Part shown: in pieces, positions 56,987 through 64,000 of the stretch
How positions within the stretch are numbered: position 1 is the first letter of the stretch
Layout of the letters: every line of letters starts with the position of its first letter
Assembly: GCF_037300705.1 (NCBI RefSeq)
Contig: NZ_CP147776.1
Coordinates: 3,224,001-3,288,000, forward strand
DNA: 64,000 nt
Direction of reading: 5' to 3'
Source: Massilia sp. W12
Lineage (GTDB): Bacteria; Pseudomonadota; Gammaproteobacteria; Burkholderiales; Burkholderiaceae_D
Notes under the pieces: model-generated
The model's input: only the letters and a program-made list of their open reading frames with translations
Told to the model about the DNA's origin: nothing
The model's database searches: none
Program-made: the position numbers and the translations under genes

Positions 56987-57490
56987 AAATACCTCTTGGA
57001 ATATTGATTGGAATAGATGGAGTGTGATTTATACCCACGCTTATAACTATGAGCATTTGCGTCATAGTGTAGCCGACAATAGCATTTTTTGCTATCTGTT
57101 CTGCTTAAACGAGGATTGCCGCGAAATCAGGCCAGCCAGGCGCCGCCAAGGCGCCCCGGTTCCGCCCCAAGCACTTGTATATGCTCGTGATTTTGCCCGG
57201 CTGCGCTCTCGGTGCGGAACGAATGAAAATGCAGAATTCAGCACAGTGGATAGGAAAGGCCGGCGCCATAAGTGACAGGCATTAAACAAAATGCAATGCG
57301 CGGCAAGCCAATTTCGCACCAAAAGTGTGCGATATCGCTCACAATTTCTAACAGTTTTTAGAATCGTTTACCTAATGTAACAGAACTGAAATCGTGTATG
57401 AAAATTCCCCGCTGGAAACATATTCTTGTCAAGAATATACAGCATACTGAGGAAAACCGGCTGCTGCCGGCATGCTTGCGCAAACCCGCA
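56987..57490. other. 504-bp intergenic region with a perfect palindrome
   Basis: Upstream of PEP-CTERM gene 1 and downstream of the TIGR03790-type gene. It is AT-rich near 57300-57440, with no supported open frame. It contains the palindrome at 57420-57438 and, on the minus strand, a small hairpin CCGGC/GCCGG with TTTT (57453-57470) that may end the TIGR03790-type transcript. Confidence 0.4.
57420..57438. promoter_or_regulatory. 19-bp perfect palindrome
   Basis: ATATTCTTGTCAAGAATAT, two 9-bp arms around a single T. It is a typical shape for a dimeric repressor site, but lies 430 bases from the nearest start in its direction. Confidence 0.35.
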
Positions 57491-58534
57491 TCAGCGTGTG
57501 GCATATGGCGCAGCCAGCGGATCGCCCACCAGCAAGCCTTGCGCCGGCCAGGCGATGCTTTTCAGATAGGCTTCCAATGCGCTGGCGCCGGCCAGATAGT
57601 GTTTTAATAAAACCGTGGGATGAGGGAATTTCTGCGGATGGGCGCAGGGTTCAGACACCGTGCCATAGCTGGCCGTGGCGCCGGCCTCCAGCCAGCGCAA
57701 TACCGTCATCTGACTTTTGCCCTGCAAATCGCCGCCGAACGATGTCAGATGATCCGCCAGCGCGCCCGGCAAAAAGTGCAGCGTTTCCAATTTTTGCACA
57801 TGCGGCGCGCCGGTTTGGTAAATCATCACATCCGACACCCCTTCCAGGGCGTCGCTGCGCAGATTTTTGATGCGCAATTTCTTTTGCGGCAAATTGGCGG
57901 CAGGCGGAAAAAACGGCACGCGCGTATTGCGTGCGCGGTCACTGGTATGCAGATAATAGGCGCCGGCTTCGCGCAAACCCTCGCGCCCGGCCTGGTATGA
58001 CTTGGCCAGCAATTTACGCGCCAAGTCCGGCGCATCCGTCGGCAACAGCATCGCCGGACGCAAGCCATGATCGGTGTAGGGTGCGTTGGATTCAGAATCA
58101 AAATAGGGATTCGGGCGGCTGGGATTGCAGGTGCGCTGACAAATCCCCGGCTCAAAGCCGAAAGTCATGGCCGAGGTAATGGAATTGCATTCGACCGCAT
58201 ACGGCGCACTCCACACCAGCAACATGGCTTGGATGTCCGGCTTGAGCTGGGCCATCACGCCCTGGCGCAGAAAGCGGAAAGCGCCGCTGTCGATGCGCGC
58301 AGGCTTGCCCGGCAGGCGGATGTGGATCAGATTTTGCGGTGGAATCTGGTACAGCTTTTGATATTCGGCGGCGATTTGCACGCTGCCCGGATCAGCGTCA
58401 TTCACCACCAGCGCCAATTGTTCCGGTTTGAGCGCATAGCGCTCGACTGGGGCCGCCGCAGCCGCCATGGGCAAGGCCGCTAGCCAAGCCATGCAGCGCC
58501 ATGCGCTGACTGAAAAATACCGGGTAAGCTTCAT
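57491..58534 (-). CDS. TIGR03790 family secreted protein
   Basis: 347 residues with a signal peptide (AWLAALPMAAAAA). The N-terminal run ALVVNDADPGSVQIAAEYQKLYQIPPQNLI and later GLLVGDPLAAP fit the uncharacterised TIGR03790 family of exported proteins, which look like a peptidase-like alpha/beta fold; I cannot name a catalytic set. Several cysteines (CNSI, CQRTC) suit an oxidising compartment. ATG 58534 is chosen as it gives the signal peptide. It sits between two PEP-CTERM genes on the same strand. Confidence 0.75.
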   Translation of the reverse strand: MKLTRYFSVSAWRCMAWLAALPMAAAAAPVERYALKPEQLALVVNDADPGSVQIAAEYQKLYQIPPQNLIHIRLPGKPARIDSGAFRFLRQGVMAQLKPDIQAMLLVWSAPYAVECNSITSAMTFGFEPGICQRTCNPSRPNPYFDSESNAPYTDHGLRPAMLLPTDAPDLARKLLAKSYQAGREGLREAGAYYLHTSDRARNTRVPFFPPAANLPQKKLRIKNLRSDALEGVSDVMIYQTGAPHVQKLETLHFLPGALADHLTSFGGDLQGKSQMTVLRWLEAGATASYGTVSEPCAHPQKFPHPTVLLKHYLAGASALEAYLKSIAWPAQGLLVGDPLAAPYATR

Positions 58535-58604
58535 CGCAATCCATCGCCAAAGCAGTGATTGCCGCATGATAGAACAATCTGCCGCCAAGCCCGGATTTGC
58601 GCGT

Positions 58605-58631
58605 AAAAAAAGCGGGGCGCACCCCGCTTTT
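58605..58631 (-). terminator. Terminator of PEP-CTERM gene 2
   Basis: AAAAGCGGGG/CCCCGCTTTT with a tetraloop and seven T on the minus strand, 20 bases past the stop. Confidence 0.85.
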
Positions 58632-58650
58632 GTGAATCTTACTGCGCCAA

Positions 58651-59199
58651 TCAGGCTTTACGGCGACGCGCCAACACGCCCAGCGCGCCCAAACCGGCCA
58701 GCATCATGCCCCAGGTTTCAGCTTCCGGAATCGGGCCGGGGCCAGGGCCTTGCTTGAGGTTGATGTTGCCGCCGTAGCTGCCGCTGGTGGTGGACACCAT
58801 GTAGCCGCTCACTTGCAGCCAGTAATTGCCGGCTTGGAAGTCGTGCGTCGGCAGTTTCCACACATCTTTCACGCCGGTGCTGACTTGCTGACCGCCAAAC
58901 ACCAGCTGACCGGCGTTGTTGTAGATGCTGAAGCCGGTCAGGGCCAAGCCGGTGCTGGCGCTGGCGCTGATCGAAGACACGATGGCTTCGGCGTGGTACA
59001 CGCTGTTCAGGGTGAAGGTGAATTTGTCAGCAAAGAAGTTATCTTTGTTGTTGGCTGCGAATTTGCCGCCAAAATTGATCGAGTTATTGCTGCTGTTCAG
59101 GGTCAGCGCGGTCGGGCTGTGGCTGATATCTTGTACTGCGTGCGCATTGAAGGACATTGCGGCTGCCAGGGCAATAGCGGTGAGGGCAATCTTTTTCAT
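58651..59199 (-). CDS. FxDxF family PEP-CTERM surface protein 2
   Basis: 182 residues. Signal peptide MKKIALTAIALAAAMSFNAHA, then the same layout as protein 1: DISHSPTALTL, FADKFTF (FxDxF), NYWLQVSGYMVS, a Gly/Pro linker, and the sorting signal IPEAETWGMMLAG, a helix and RRRKA. ATG 59199 has an AGGAAG site; longer frames are unsupported. The two proteins are clear paralogues with diverged middles, probably exported by the same exosortase. Confidence 0.9.
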   Translation of the reverse strand: MKKIALTAIALAAAMSFNAHAVQDISHSPTALTLNSSNNSINFGGKFAANNKDNFFADKFTFTLNSVYHAEAIVSSISASASTGLALTGFSIYNNAGQLVFGGQQVSTGVKDVWKLPTHDFQAGNYWLQVSGYMVSTTSGSYGGNINLKQGPGPGPIPEAETWGMMLAGLGALGVLARRRKA

Positions 59200-59527
59200 G
59201 AAGCTTCCTATATTGTGTTGAAAGGTATGCGGGTTGGAGTAAAGCATGCTGAACGTGGCAGCGGCGTTGCGATGCGCCTTCCGATGTGGCGCGGAGCTGC
59301 TCACGTTCTCCACCCTGACCTGGCCTGCGCCAATCTGGATCCGGAACAATATATCCGGGCATGATGTTAAAAAATCCGGGGGCTGGAAAGCTGTTTCACA
59401 ACAGCTTGATCCCGAAAAGATCCTTGCTTGGCATGAATGTCGGCAACGCTTACTGCACTGCGCAACATTCCTGGCTGGTGTTGCCACTAATTGTAATTGA
59501 ATTCAGCATTTTGCGCCTCTGTTGTTG
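59200..59527. other. Intergenic, no gene seen
   Basis: 328 bases upstream of PEP-CTERM gene 2 and downstream of the transposase-like gene. It should contain the PEP-CTERM promoter on the minus strand. I see no open frame, tRNA or clear repeat other than a weak CCGGA-8-TCCGG inverted repeat near 59338. Confidence 0.35.
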
Positions 59528-60214
59528 TTATACGTGGATTGGTGACTTTCCGAGCGCAAAGAAAAGATACTCACGGGCATCATCCTCACCTTTCCTCTCT
59601 TTTCGCATTTTCAACCATGACTCATAATGCGGAATATAGCGTGGCGCCATGCCGCGCAAGCTGGGCAACCAGCCGCTGTTTTTCAACATGGCGATCTGGC
59701 GGCGTTGCGCAGCCCCGGAACTCTTGGCCGGCGCCGGCCCCTCCTGACTTGCGGCAGACCCTGAGACGGTTTTCGCCGCATCCTGGCGCGGCGGTTTGAC
59801 GCCCTGCACCTGGCCGGCCGCCAGGAATCGGTGCCGCCAGCGGAAGGCGCGATCCAGATTCAAGCCCACCTTCTGGGCTGCCTCACGCAAGGTCATCCCC
59901 TGCGCCAGGCACTCCGCGTATTCGGTGAATTTTTCCTTGTTGCGCAGGCGCGAAAGCGGGGTATTGCTGACGCAATTGGAAGAGCGTCCACAGTCTTTGC
60001 AGCGCACCCGCTGCATGCCATGTTCAAAGCCATTGCGCACCACATGCGCACTGCCGCAATGGTGGCAATGCAAGCCGCCGCCCGCCTCTTGCAGCGCCTG
60101 CCAGGTCTGCTGTAATTGGTCATTGCGCGAGAGCGCAGCGCGCAAACGGCGGATTTGCGCCGGCGATAATTGATGCAGCTGGGAGAGGAAATTTTCAAAT
60201 TGGGCGGTTTGCAT
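59528..60214 (-). CDS. IS1595-like DNA-binding half without DDE domain
   Basis: 228 residues from ATG 60214 (AGGAG site). Residues 1-45 are a helical lead (SPAQIRRLRAAL), followed by a zinc ribbon (CHHCG...CKDCG) and a helix-turn-helix (MTLREAAQKVGLNLDRAFRWRHRFL), the N-terminal arrangement of IS1595/ISXO2-type transposases, including the TPLSRLRNKEKF run. The catalytic DDE domain that should follow is absent; a proline/alanine linker and a 60-residue basic tail (HYESWLKMRKERKG) end the protein. Either a decayed element or a domesticated DNA-binding protein. No terminal inverted repeats were seen. Confidence 0.7.
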   Translation of the reverse strand: MQTAQFENFLSQLHQLSPAQIRRLRAALSRNDQLQQTWQALQEAGGGLHCHHCGSAHVVRNGFEHGMQRVRCKDCGRSSNCVSNTPLSRLRNKEKFTEYAECLAQGMTLREAAQKVGLNLDRAFRWRHRFLAAGQVQGVKPPRQDAAKTVSGSAASQEGPAPAKSSGAAQRRQIAMLKNSGWLPSLRGMAPRYIPHYESWLKMRKERKGEDDAREYLFFALGKSPIHV

Positions 60215-60671
60215 ATGTGCTCCTGAGAACAGCGGCTGATTATCGCACGTATCCTCGTTTAATCCGAACATTACTTTACAAGGACGAAACAATAATATTA
60301 ATTTTTTTACATAGTTGAAATTGAGCCTGTTATTTTTATTTGCATCAAAATCTGCGCAGCAACAATCATGTATCAAAAAGACAATGAATTTATCGCAATT
60401 CATGCCATGTATAGCAAGGAATGATCATGATATGCGTATTTGTTTTTGAGAAGGCTGCAGGGATGGCGCACTCAAGCTTTGCGCGCCCGCCGCAGTGATG
60501 CGGAAAAAGCCATGCTGGCCCAGGCGTGCGGGCCGCGCATTGCCTCAACTTGGCTTGGCAATCGATTGGTTTTAGTTCAGCCGCAGTCTCCAGCGCCGCT
60601 TCGCATGCAATGCAGGCGAAAAAAAAACCCTGGCCAAGACCAGGGTTTTTTCATACAAAGACGTGGCTGGA
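60215..60671. other. 457-bp gap with an AT-rich patch and inverted repeat
   Basis: 60270-60440 is strikingly AT-rich compared with its surroundings and includes ATGAATT-6-AATTCAT (60384-60403). It probably carries the promoter of the transposase-like gene. No open frame is supported; the galE terminator lies at its far end. Confidence 0.35.
60622..60651 (-). terminator. Terminator of galE (bidirectional)
   Basis: AAAAAACCCTGG/CCAGGGTTTTTT with a 6-base loop, 21 bases past the galE stop. Confidence 0.88.
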
Positions 60672-61682
60672 TTATGACAAATGACGCGCAGTGGTGTTTT
60701 GCCAGTTCCAGGCGTCGCGGCACATGTCCTCGATGTCGCGTTCAGCACGCCAGCCCAGATCGCGCAAGGCCAGCGATGCATCGGCGTAACAAGTGGCGAT
60801 GTCGCCGGGGCGGCGCGCCACAATTTGATACGGAATCGGGCGGCCGCAGGCTTTTTCAAACGCCGCCACCATTTCCAGCACGCTATATGCACGGCCAGTG
60901 CCCAGATTCCAGGTATGGATGCCGGGCAGGCTTGGCAGTTTTTCCAAGGTTTTGACATGGCCCAGCGCCAAATCCACCACGTGGATGTAGTCGCGCATGC
61001 CGGTGCCATCCAGCGTCGGATAATCATTGCCGAACACCGCCAGCCGCTCGCGCCGCCCTTCCGCCACCTGGGCCACAAAGGGCAACAGATTATTCGGCGG
61101 GCCATTCGGATCTTCGCCAATCAAACCGCTGATGTGGGCGCCGACCGGATTGAAATAGCGCAGCAGCGCAATATGCCAATCCGGCTTGGCTTTGATGACA
61201 TCGTGCAAAATCTGCTCAATCATCAGCTTGCTGCGGCCATAAGGATTGGTGGCGGAGACGGGAAAATCTTCCGTGATCGGCACCGTGTGCGGATCGCCAT
61301 ACACCGTGGCCGAAGAGGAAAACACCAATTGCTTGACGCCGGCTTCGGCCATGCATTCAAACAAAATCAGGCTGCCATTGATATTGTTGTCGTAATACTC
61401 CAGCGGTTTTTCAACCGATTCACCAACTGCTTTCAAGCCGGCGAAATGGATCACGGCGTCAAACTGATGGCGCGCAAACACTTCACGCATGCGCGCACGG
61501 TCGCGGATATCGCCCTGCTCCATGCACAATTCGCGTCCGGCGATTTGCGCCAGCCGTCCCAATACGGAAGGCTTGCTGTTGCAGAAATTGTCATACAAAA
61601 CCGGCTCATGTCCCGCACTCAATAATTCCAGCGCGGTATGTGAGCCGATATAGCCGGCTCCGCCTGTCACCAGGATTTTCAT
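60672..61682 (-). CDS. galE: UDP-glucose 4-epimerase GalE
   Basis: 336 residues. It interconverts UDP-glucose and UDP-galactose for exopolysaccharide and galactose metabolism. NAD-binding GGAGYIGSH at the N-terminus, the catalytic SSSATVYG and YGRSK (Tyr-x3-Lys), and NLGTGRAYSVLEMV are all present. ATG 61682 has an AAGGGG site 6-7 bases before. It starts 2 bases after the glycosyltransferase stop and is last in the minus-strand polysaccharide run. Confidence 0.95.
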   Translation of the reverse strand: MKILVTGGAGYIGSHTALELLSAGHEPVLYDNFCNSKPSVLGRLAQIAGRELCMEQGDIRDRARMREVFARHQFDAVIHFAGLKAVGESVEKPLEYYDNNINGSLILFECMAEAGVKQLVFSSSATVYGDPHTVPITEDFPVSATNPYGRSKLMIEQILHDVIKAKPDWHIALLRYFNPVGAHISGLIGEDPNGPPNNLLPFVAQVAEGRRERLAVFGNDYPTLDGTGMRDYIHVVDLALGHVKTLEKLPSLPGIHTWNLGTGRAYSVLEMVAAFEKACGRPIPYQIVARRPGDIATCYADASLALRDLGWRAERDIEDMCRDAWNWQNTTARHLS

Positions 61683-61684
61683 AT

Positions 61685-62890
61685 TCACCCCTTGTTGGCA
61701 AATACTGCGTCATACGCGGCGAGCAATTTTGGCGCCTCGTATTTCCATTCCAGCTCGTGCTCCACCCGGTTGCGGCCAAAATCGCCCATCTGCTTGCGGC
61801 GTGGCGCATCGTCCAACAACTCGGCGATTTTCTGCGCCATGTCCACCGGATCATTGCGCTTGGCGTACAGCGAAGCCTGTTGCGCGGAGACCTTGCCTTC
61901 GGTCAGATCAAATTGCACGATGGGTTTGGCCAGGGCCATGTATTCCATGATTTTATTCATGGTGGACTTGTCATTCATCTCATTGGCGACGTCAGGATTG
62001 ACGCACACATCGGCGGTGTTGAGCATATCGAGCAACACCTCATCCGGCGCACGCCCGGTGAAAGTGACATGATCGGCGATACCGAGATCTTTCGCCATCT
62101 GCTTCATTTGCTCCAGCGATGTGCCGCCGCCGACCAGGCCGAAATGCACATCTTTGCGTCCCATATCGTGAATCAAATGGCGCGCGCATTGCAACAGCAG
62201 ATCAATCCCCTCTTGCGCGCCCATCACGCCGACATAGCCGACCAGATATTGCTTGCCGCATTTGAGTTCAGGCTTGGGCGGCACAATCCGCAGGCGGTCG
62301 AGTTTGGGGCCGCTGCGCACCACATACACCTTGGCCGGATCCATGCCGCCGCGTTCAATCGCAATTTTTTTATACGATTCATTGGTGGCGATCGAGACAT
62401 CCGAGGTTTTAAAGCTCCAGCGCTCCAGCACGATCATCAATTTGTAGAAGAAATCGCGGCGGTTGAATTTGGCTTCGTACAACTCCGGATTGATGTCGTG
62501 ATGATCGAACACAAAGCGCTTGCCGAACAGCTTGAAAAAGCCGCCCACCAAAAACAGCAGATCCGGCGGATTGCAGGCATGGATCACATCAAAGCCATGC
62601 TTGAACAAGACTTTGAAAGCCAGCCGGAAGCTGTGGAACAGCGCCATCGAGTATTCGATGGCATAGCCCTTGGCGCCTTCCGCTTCCAGCGGCAAAGCGT
62701 AGCGGTAGATATGAATGCCGTCGATTTCCTCGTAGCGCTTTTCATAGCCTTTACCGGTCGGGCAGATGATGCTGACCTGGTAGCCATTCGCGTGCAGGGT
62801 GGTGGCTTCCTGCCACACGCGCCGGTCAAACGGCGATGGCAGGTTTTCCACCAGGATCAAAACGCGGCGCGGCTTACCAGCAGATGCCAT
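61685..62890 (-). CDS. Family 4-type glycosyltransferase
   Basis: 401 residues, GT-B fold. N-terminal RRVLILVENLPSPFDRRVWQEATTL and C-terminal nucleotide-sugar site (KIMEYMALAKPIVQFDLTEG with the E-x7-E-like pattern) are typical of WbuB/WcaL-type GT4 enzymes. It likely adds a sugar during polysaccharide assembly on the cytoplasmic face. ATG 62890 overlaps the dehydrogenase stop by 17 bases; galE follows 2 bases later. Donor and acceptor cannot be told. Confidence 0.88.
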   Translation of the reverse strand: MASAGKPRRVLILVENLPSPFDRRVWQEATTLHANGYQVSIICPTGKGYEKRYEEIDGIHIYRYALPLEAEGAKGYAIEYSMALFHSFRLAFKVLFKHGFDVIHACNPPDLLFLVGGFFKLFGKRFVFDHHDINPELYEAKFNRRDFFYKLMIVLERWSFKTSDVSIATNESYKKIAIERGGMDPAKVYVVRSGPKLDRLRIVPPKPELKCGKQYLVGYVGVMGAQEGIDLLLQCARHLIHDMGRKDVHFGLVGGGTSLEQMKQMAKDLGIADHVTFTGRAPDEVLLDMLNTADVCVNPDVANEMNDKSTMNKIMEYMALAKPIVQFDLTEGKVSAQQASLYAKRNDPVDMAQKIAELLDDAPRRKQMGDFGRNRVEHELEWKYEAPKLLAAYDAVFANKG

Positions 62891-64000
62891 CGTACTGTCC
62901 CCCGCTTTGTTGTTTGGAAATGCGCACCAGATCCACCAATTGCTGACCTTCGCGCAGGCGGGTCGGCACGGCCTTGAATTCTTCCGCGCCATTGCCGATC
63001 ACCACGGTGTCGGCGAATTCCAGCACTTCATCAATCGAATTCACCATCAATTTGGAGATGTGCGGAATGTGGTTCAGGATGTAATCCTGATTCGCGCCGG
63101 TGAGTGCGGCCAGATTCACGTTTTTATCATACAGCTTGAGCTGATAACCCTTGCCCAGCAGATATTCAATCACATCGACCAAGGGCGATTCGCGCAAATC
63201 GTCAGTGCCGGCTTTAAACGAAAAGCCCAGGATGCCGACTTTTTTATGGCCCTTGTCAGCGATCATCTTGATGCCTTTTTCAACCTGGCGCTGGTTGGAC
63301 GGCAGAATCGAGTTCAGCAGCGGCAAATCAAGATCCAGGCTGCGCGCTTTATACGTCAGGGCGCGCACGTCTTTCGGCAGGCAGGAGCCGCCGAAGGCAA
63401 AGCCGGGTTTCATGTAATACGGGGACAGATTGAGTTTGGTGTCCTGGCAGAAAATCTCCATCACTTTATGGCCGTCGATGCCGAGCGATTTGCAGATATT
63501 GCCGATTTCATTGGCGAACGCCACTTTCACCGCATGCCAGGTGTTGTCGGTGTATTTCACCATTTCTGCGGTTTCAACATCGGTGCGCACCAGCGGCGCC
63601 TGCATTTTTTCATACAGGCCGACCAGCATTTCACCGGCGCGCGCATCGGTTTCGCCGATCACCGTCTTGGGCGGATTGTAGTAGTCATACACCGCCGTGC
63701 CTTCGCGCAGGAATTCAGGATTGTTGCAGACGCCGAAATCGACCCCGGCGACTTTGCCGGATGCTTCTTCAAGCACCGGAATCACCACGCTGCGCATGGA
63801 GCCTGGCAGCATGGTGCTGCGCGCCACCACCACATGGAAATCAGATTTTTCGCGCATCGCAGCGCCGATTTCCTGACACACTTTGCGCACATGGCTGAGA
63901 TCAAGATTGCCATTGAGCTGGCTGGGGGTGCCAACGCAAATCAGCGAGATGTCGGTGGACAATACCGCGTCGCGCACATCAATGGTTGCGCGCAGATGGC
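62874..64000 (-). CDS. Nucleotide-sugar dehydrogenase (GDP-mannose 6-dehydrogenase type), N-terminus outside the window
   Basis: The reading frame is open to the window end, so the first 80 or so residues, including the GxGxxG NAD motif, are missing. About 375 residues are visible. VSLICVGTPS, EFLREGTAVYDYYNPPKTVIG, and the catalytic Cys in FAFGGSCLPKDVRALTYKA follow the AlgD/UDP-glucose dehydrogenase pattern; the FAFGGSCLPKDVRALTY form is closest to GDP-mannose dehydrogenases. It makes a uronic acid donor for the polysaccharide. First visible gene of the minus-strand run. Confidence 0.88.
   Translation of the reverse strand, partial: HLRATIDVRDAVLSTDISLICVGTPSQLNGNLDLSHVRKVCQEIGAAMREKSDFHVVVARSTMLPGSMRSVVIPVLEEASGKVAGVDFGVCNNPEFLREGTAVYDYYNPPKTVIGETDARAGEMLVGLYEKMQAPLVRTDVETAEMVKYTDNTWHAVKVAFANEIGNICKSLGIDGHKVMEIFCQDTKLNLSPYYMKPGFAFGGSCLPKDVRALTYKARSLDLDLPLLNSILPSNQRQVEKGIKMIADKGHKKVGILGFSFKAGTDDLRESPLVDVIEYLLGKGYQLKLYDKNVNLAALTGANQDYILNHIPHISKLMVNSIDEVLEFADTVVIGNGAEEFKAVPTRLREGQQLVDLVRISKQQSGGQYDGICW

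Noticed and set aside
60681-61625. 314-codon plus-strand open frame opposite galE
   Set aside because: Antisense shadow of a clear galE gene.
61640-62977. 445-codon plus-strand open frame opposite the glycosyltransferase
   Set aside because: Shadow of a well-supported GT4 gene; His/Gln/Ile-rich composition typical of antisense frames.

Overview
The window reads as a chromosomal segment of a betaproteobacterium in the order Burkholderiales, most likely Oxalobacteraceae or a close relative. The basis is the gene content and order: cysH-cysD-cysN-cobA behind a DUF934 gene; a dapA-bamC-trpS-YciO-HtpX-PHP block; two FxDxF PEP-CTERM surface proteins; and GC-rich codon use. The organism call is an inference from gene content, not from a search.

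Layout. 1-4.2 kb: assimilatory sulfate reduction and siroheme synthesis, presumably the tail of a cysI-led operon. 4.4-9.5 kb: an exported acyl-carrier-like protein, a solitary PstS, a SlyD-type isomerase, the ribosomal oxygenase RoxA and a low-complexity lipoprotein. 9.7-19.3 kb: a minus-strand housekeeping block (BamC, DapA, a methyltransferase, TrpRS, an M50 protease, a YciO-type protein, HtpX, a PHP phosphoesterase, a response regulator-kinase and a Spy-like chaperone).

19.7-31.5 kb: an AT-richer accessory island, all on the plus strand. It encodes a PD-(D/E)XK (Mrr-like) nuclease fused to a large unknown domain, a HerA/FtsK-type ATPase, a membrane protein, two unknown proteins (one with a coiled coil) and an Hsp70/actin-fold ATPase with an extra N-terminal domain. 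I do not recognise this gene set as a named defence system; it is the best candidate here for an undescribed one. Two identical 867-bp IS5-family (IS427-type) elements interrupt the HerA and Hsp70 genes. Removing each element plus one copy of its TA target duplication restores an uninterrupted reading frame (983 and 888 residues), so the insertions look recent and the system was probably intact until then.

31.6-41.5 kb: a maltose/maltodextrin module (alpha-glucosidase, MalK-type ATPase, two tandem MalE-like proteins, MalF, MalG and a secreted alpha-amylase). It is preceded by two LacI-family operators 33 bp apart, and a threefold 120-bp repeat lies between malG and the amylase gene. 41.6-53.2 kb: mixed genes, including a secreted heparinase-like protein with a DUF4214 tail, a carotenoid oxygenase, a vanadium-haloperoxidase-like lipoprotein, a trimethylamine-dehydrogenase-like flavoenzyme and a CorC/HlyC-type membrane protein. 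53.3-56.3 kb: a four-gene operon of two LiaF-like membrane proteins with a LytS/LytTR two-component pair. 56.4-60.3 kb: two PEP-CTERM proteins, a TIGR03790-type secreted protein and a transposase-derived DNA-binding protein that lacks a catalytic domain. 60.7-64 kb: exopolysaccharide genes (galE, a glycosyltransferase and a nucleotide-sugar dehydrogenase that runs off the window).
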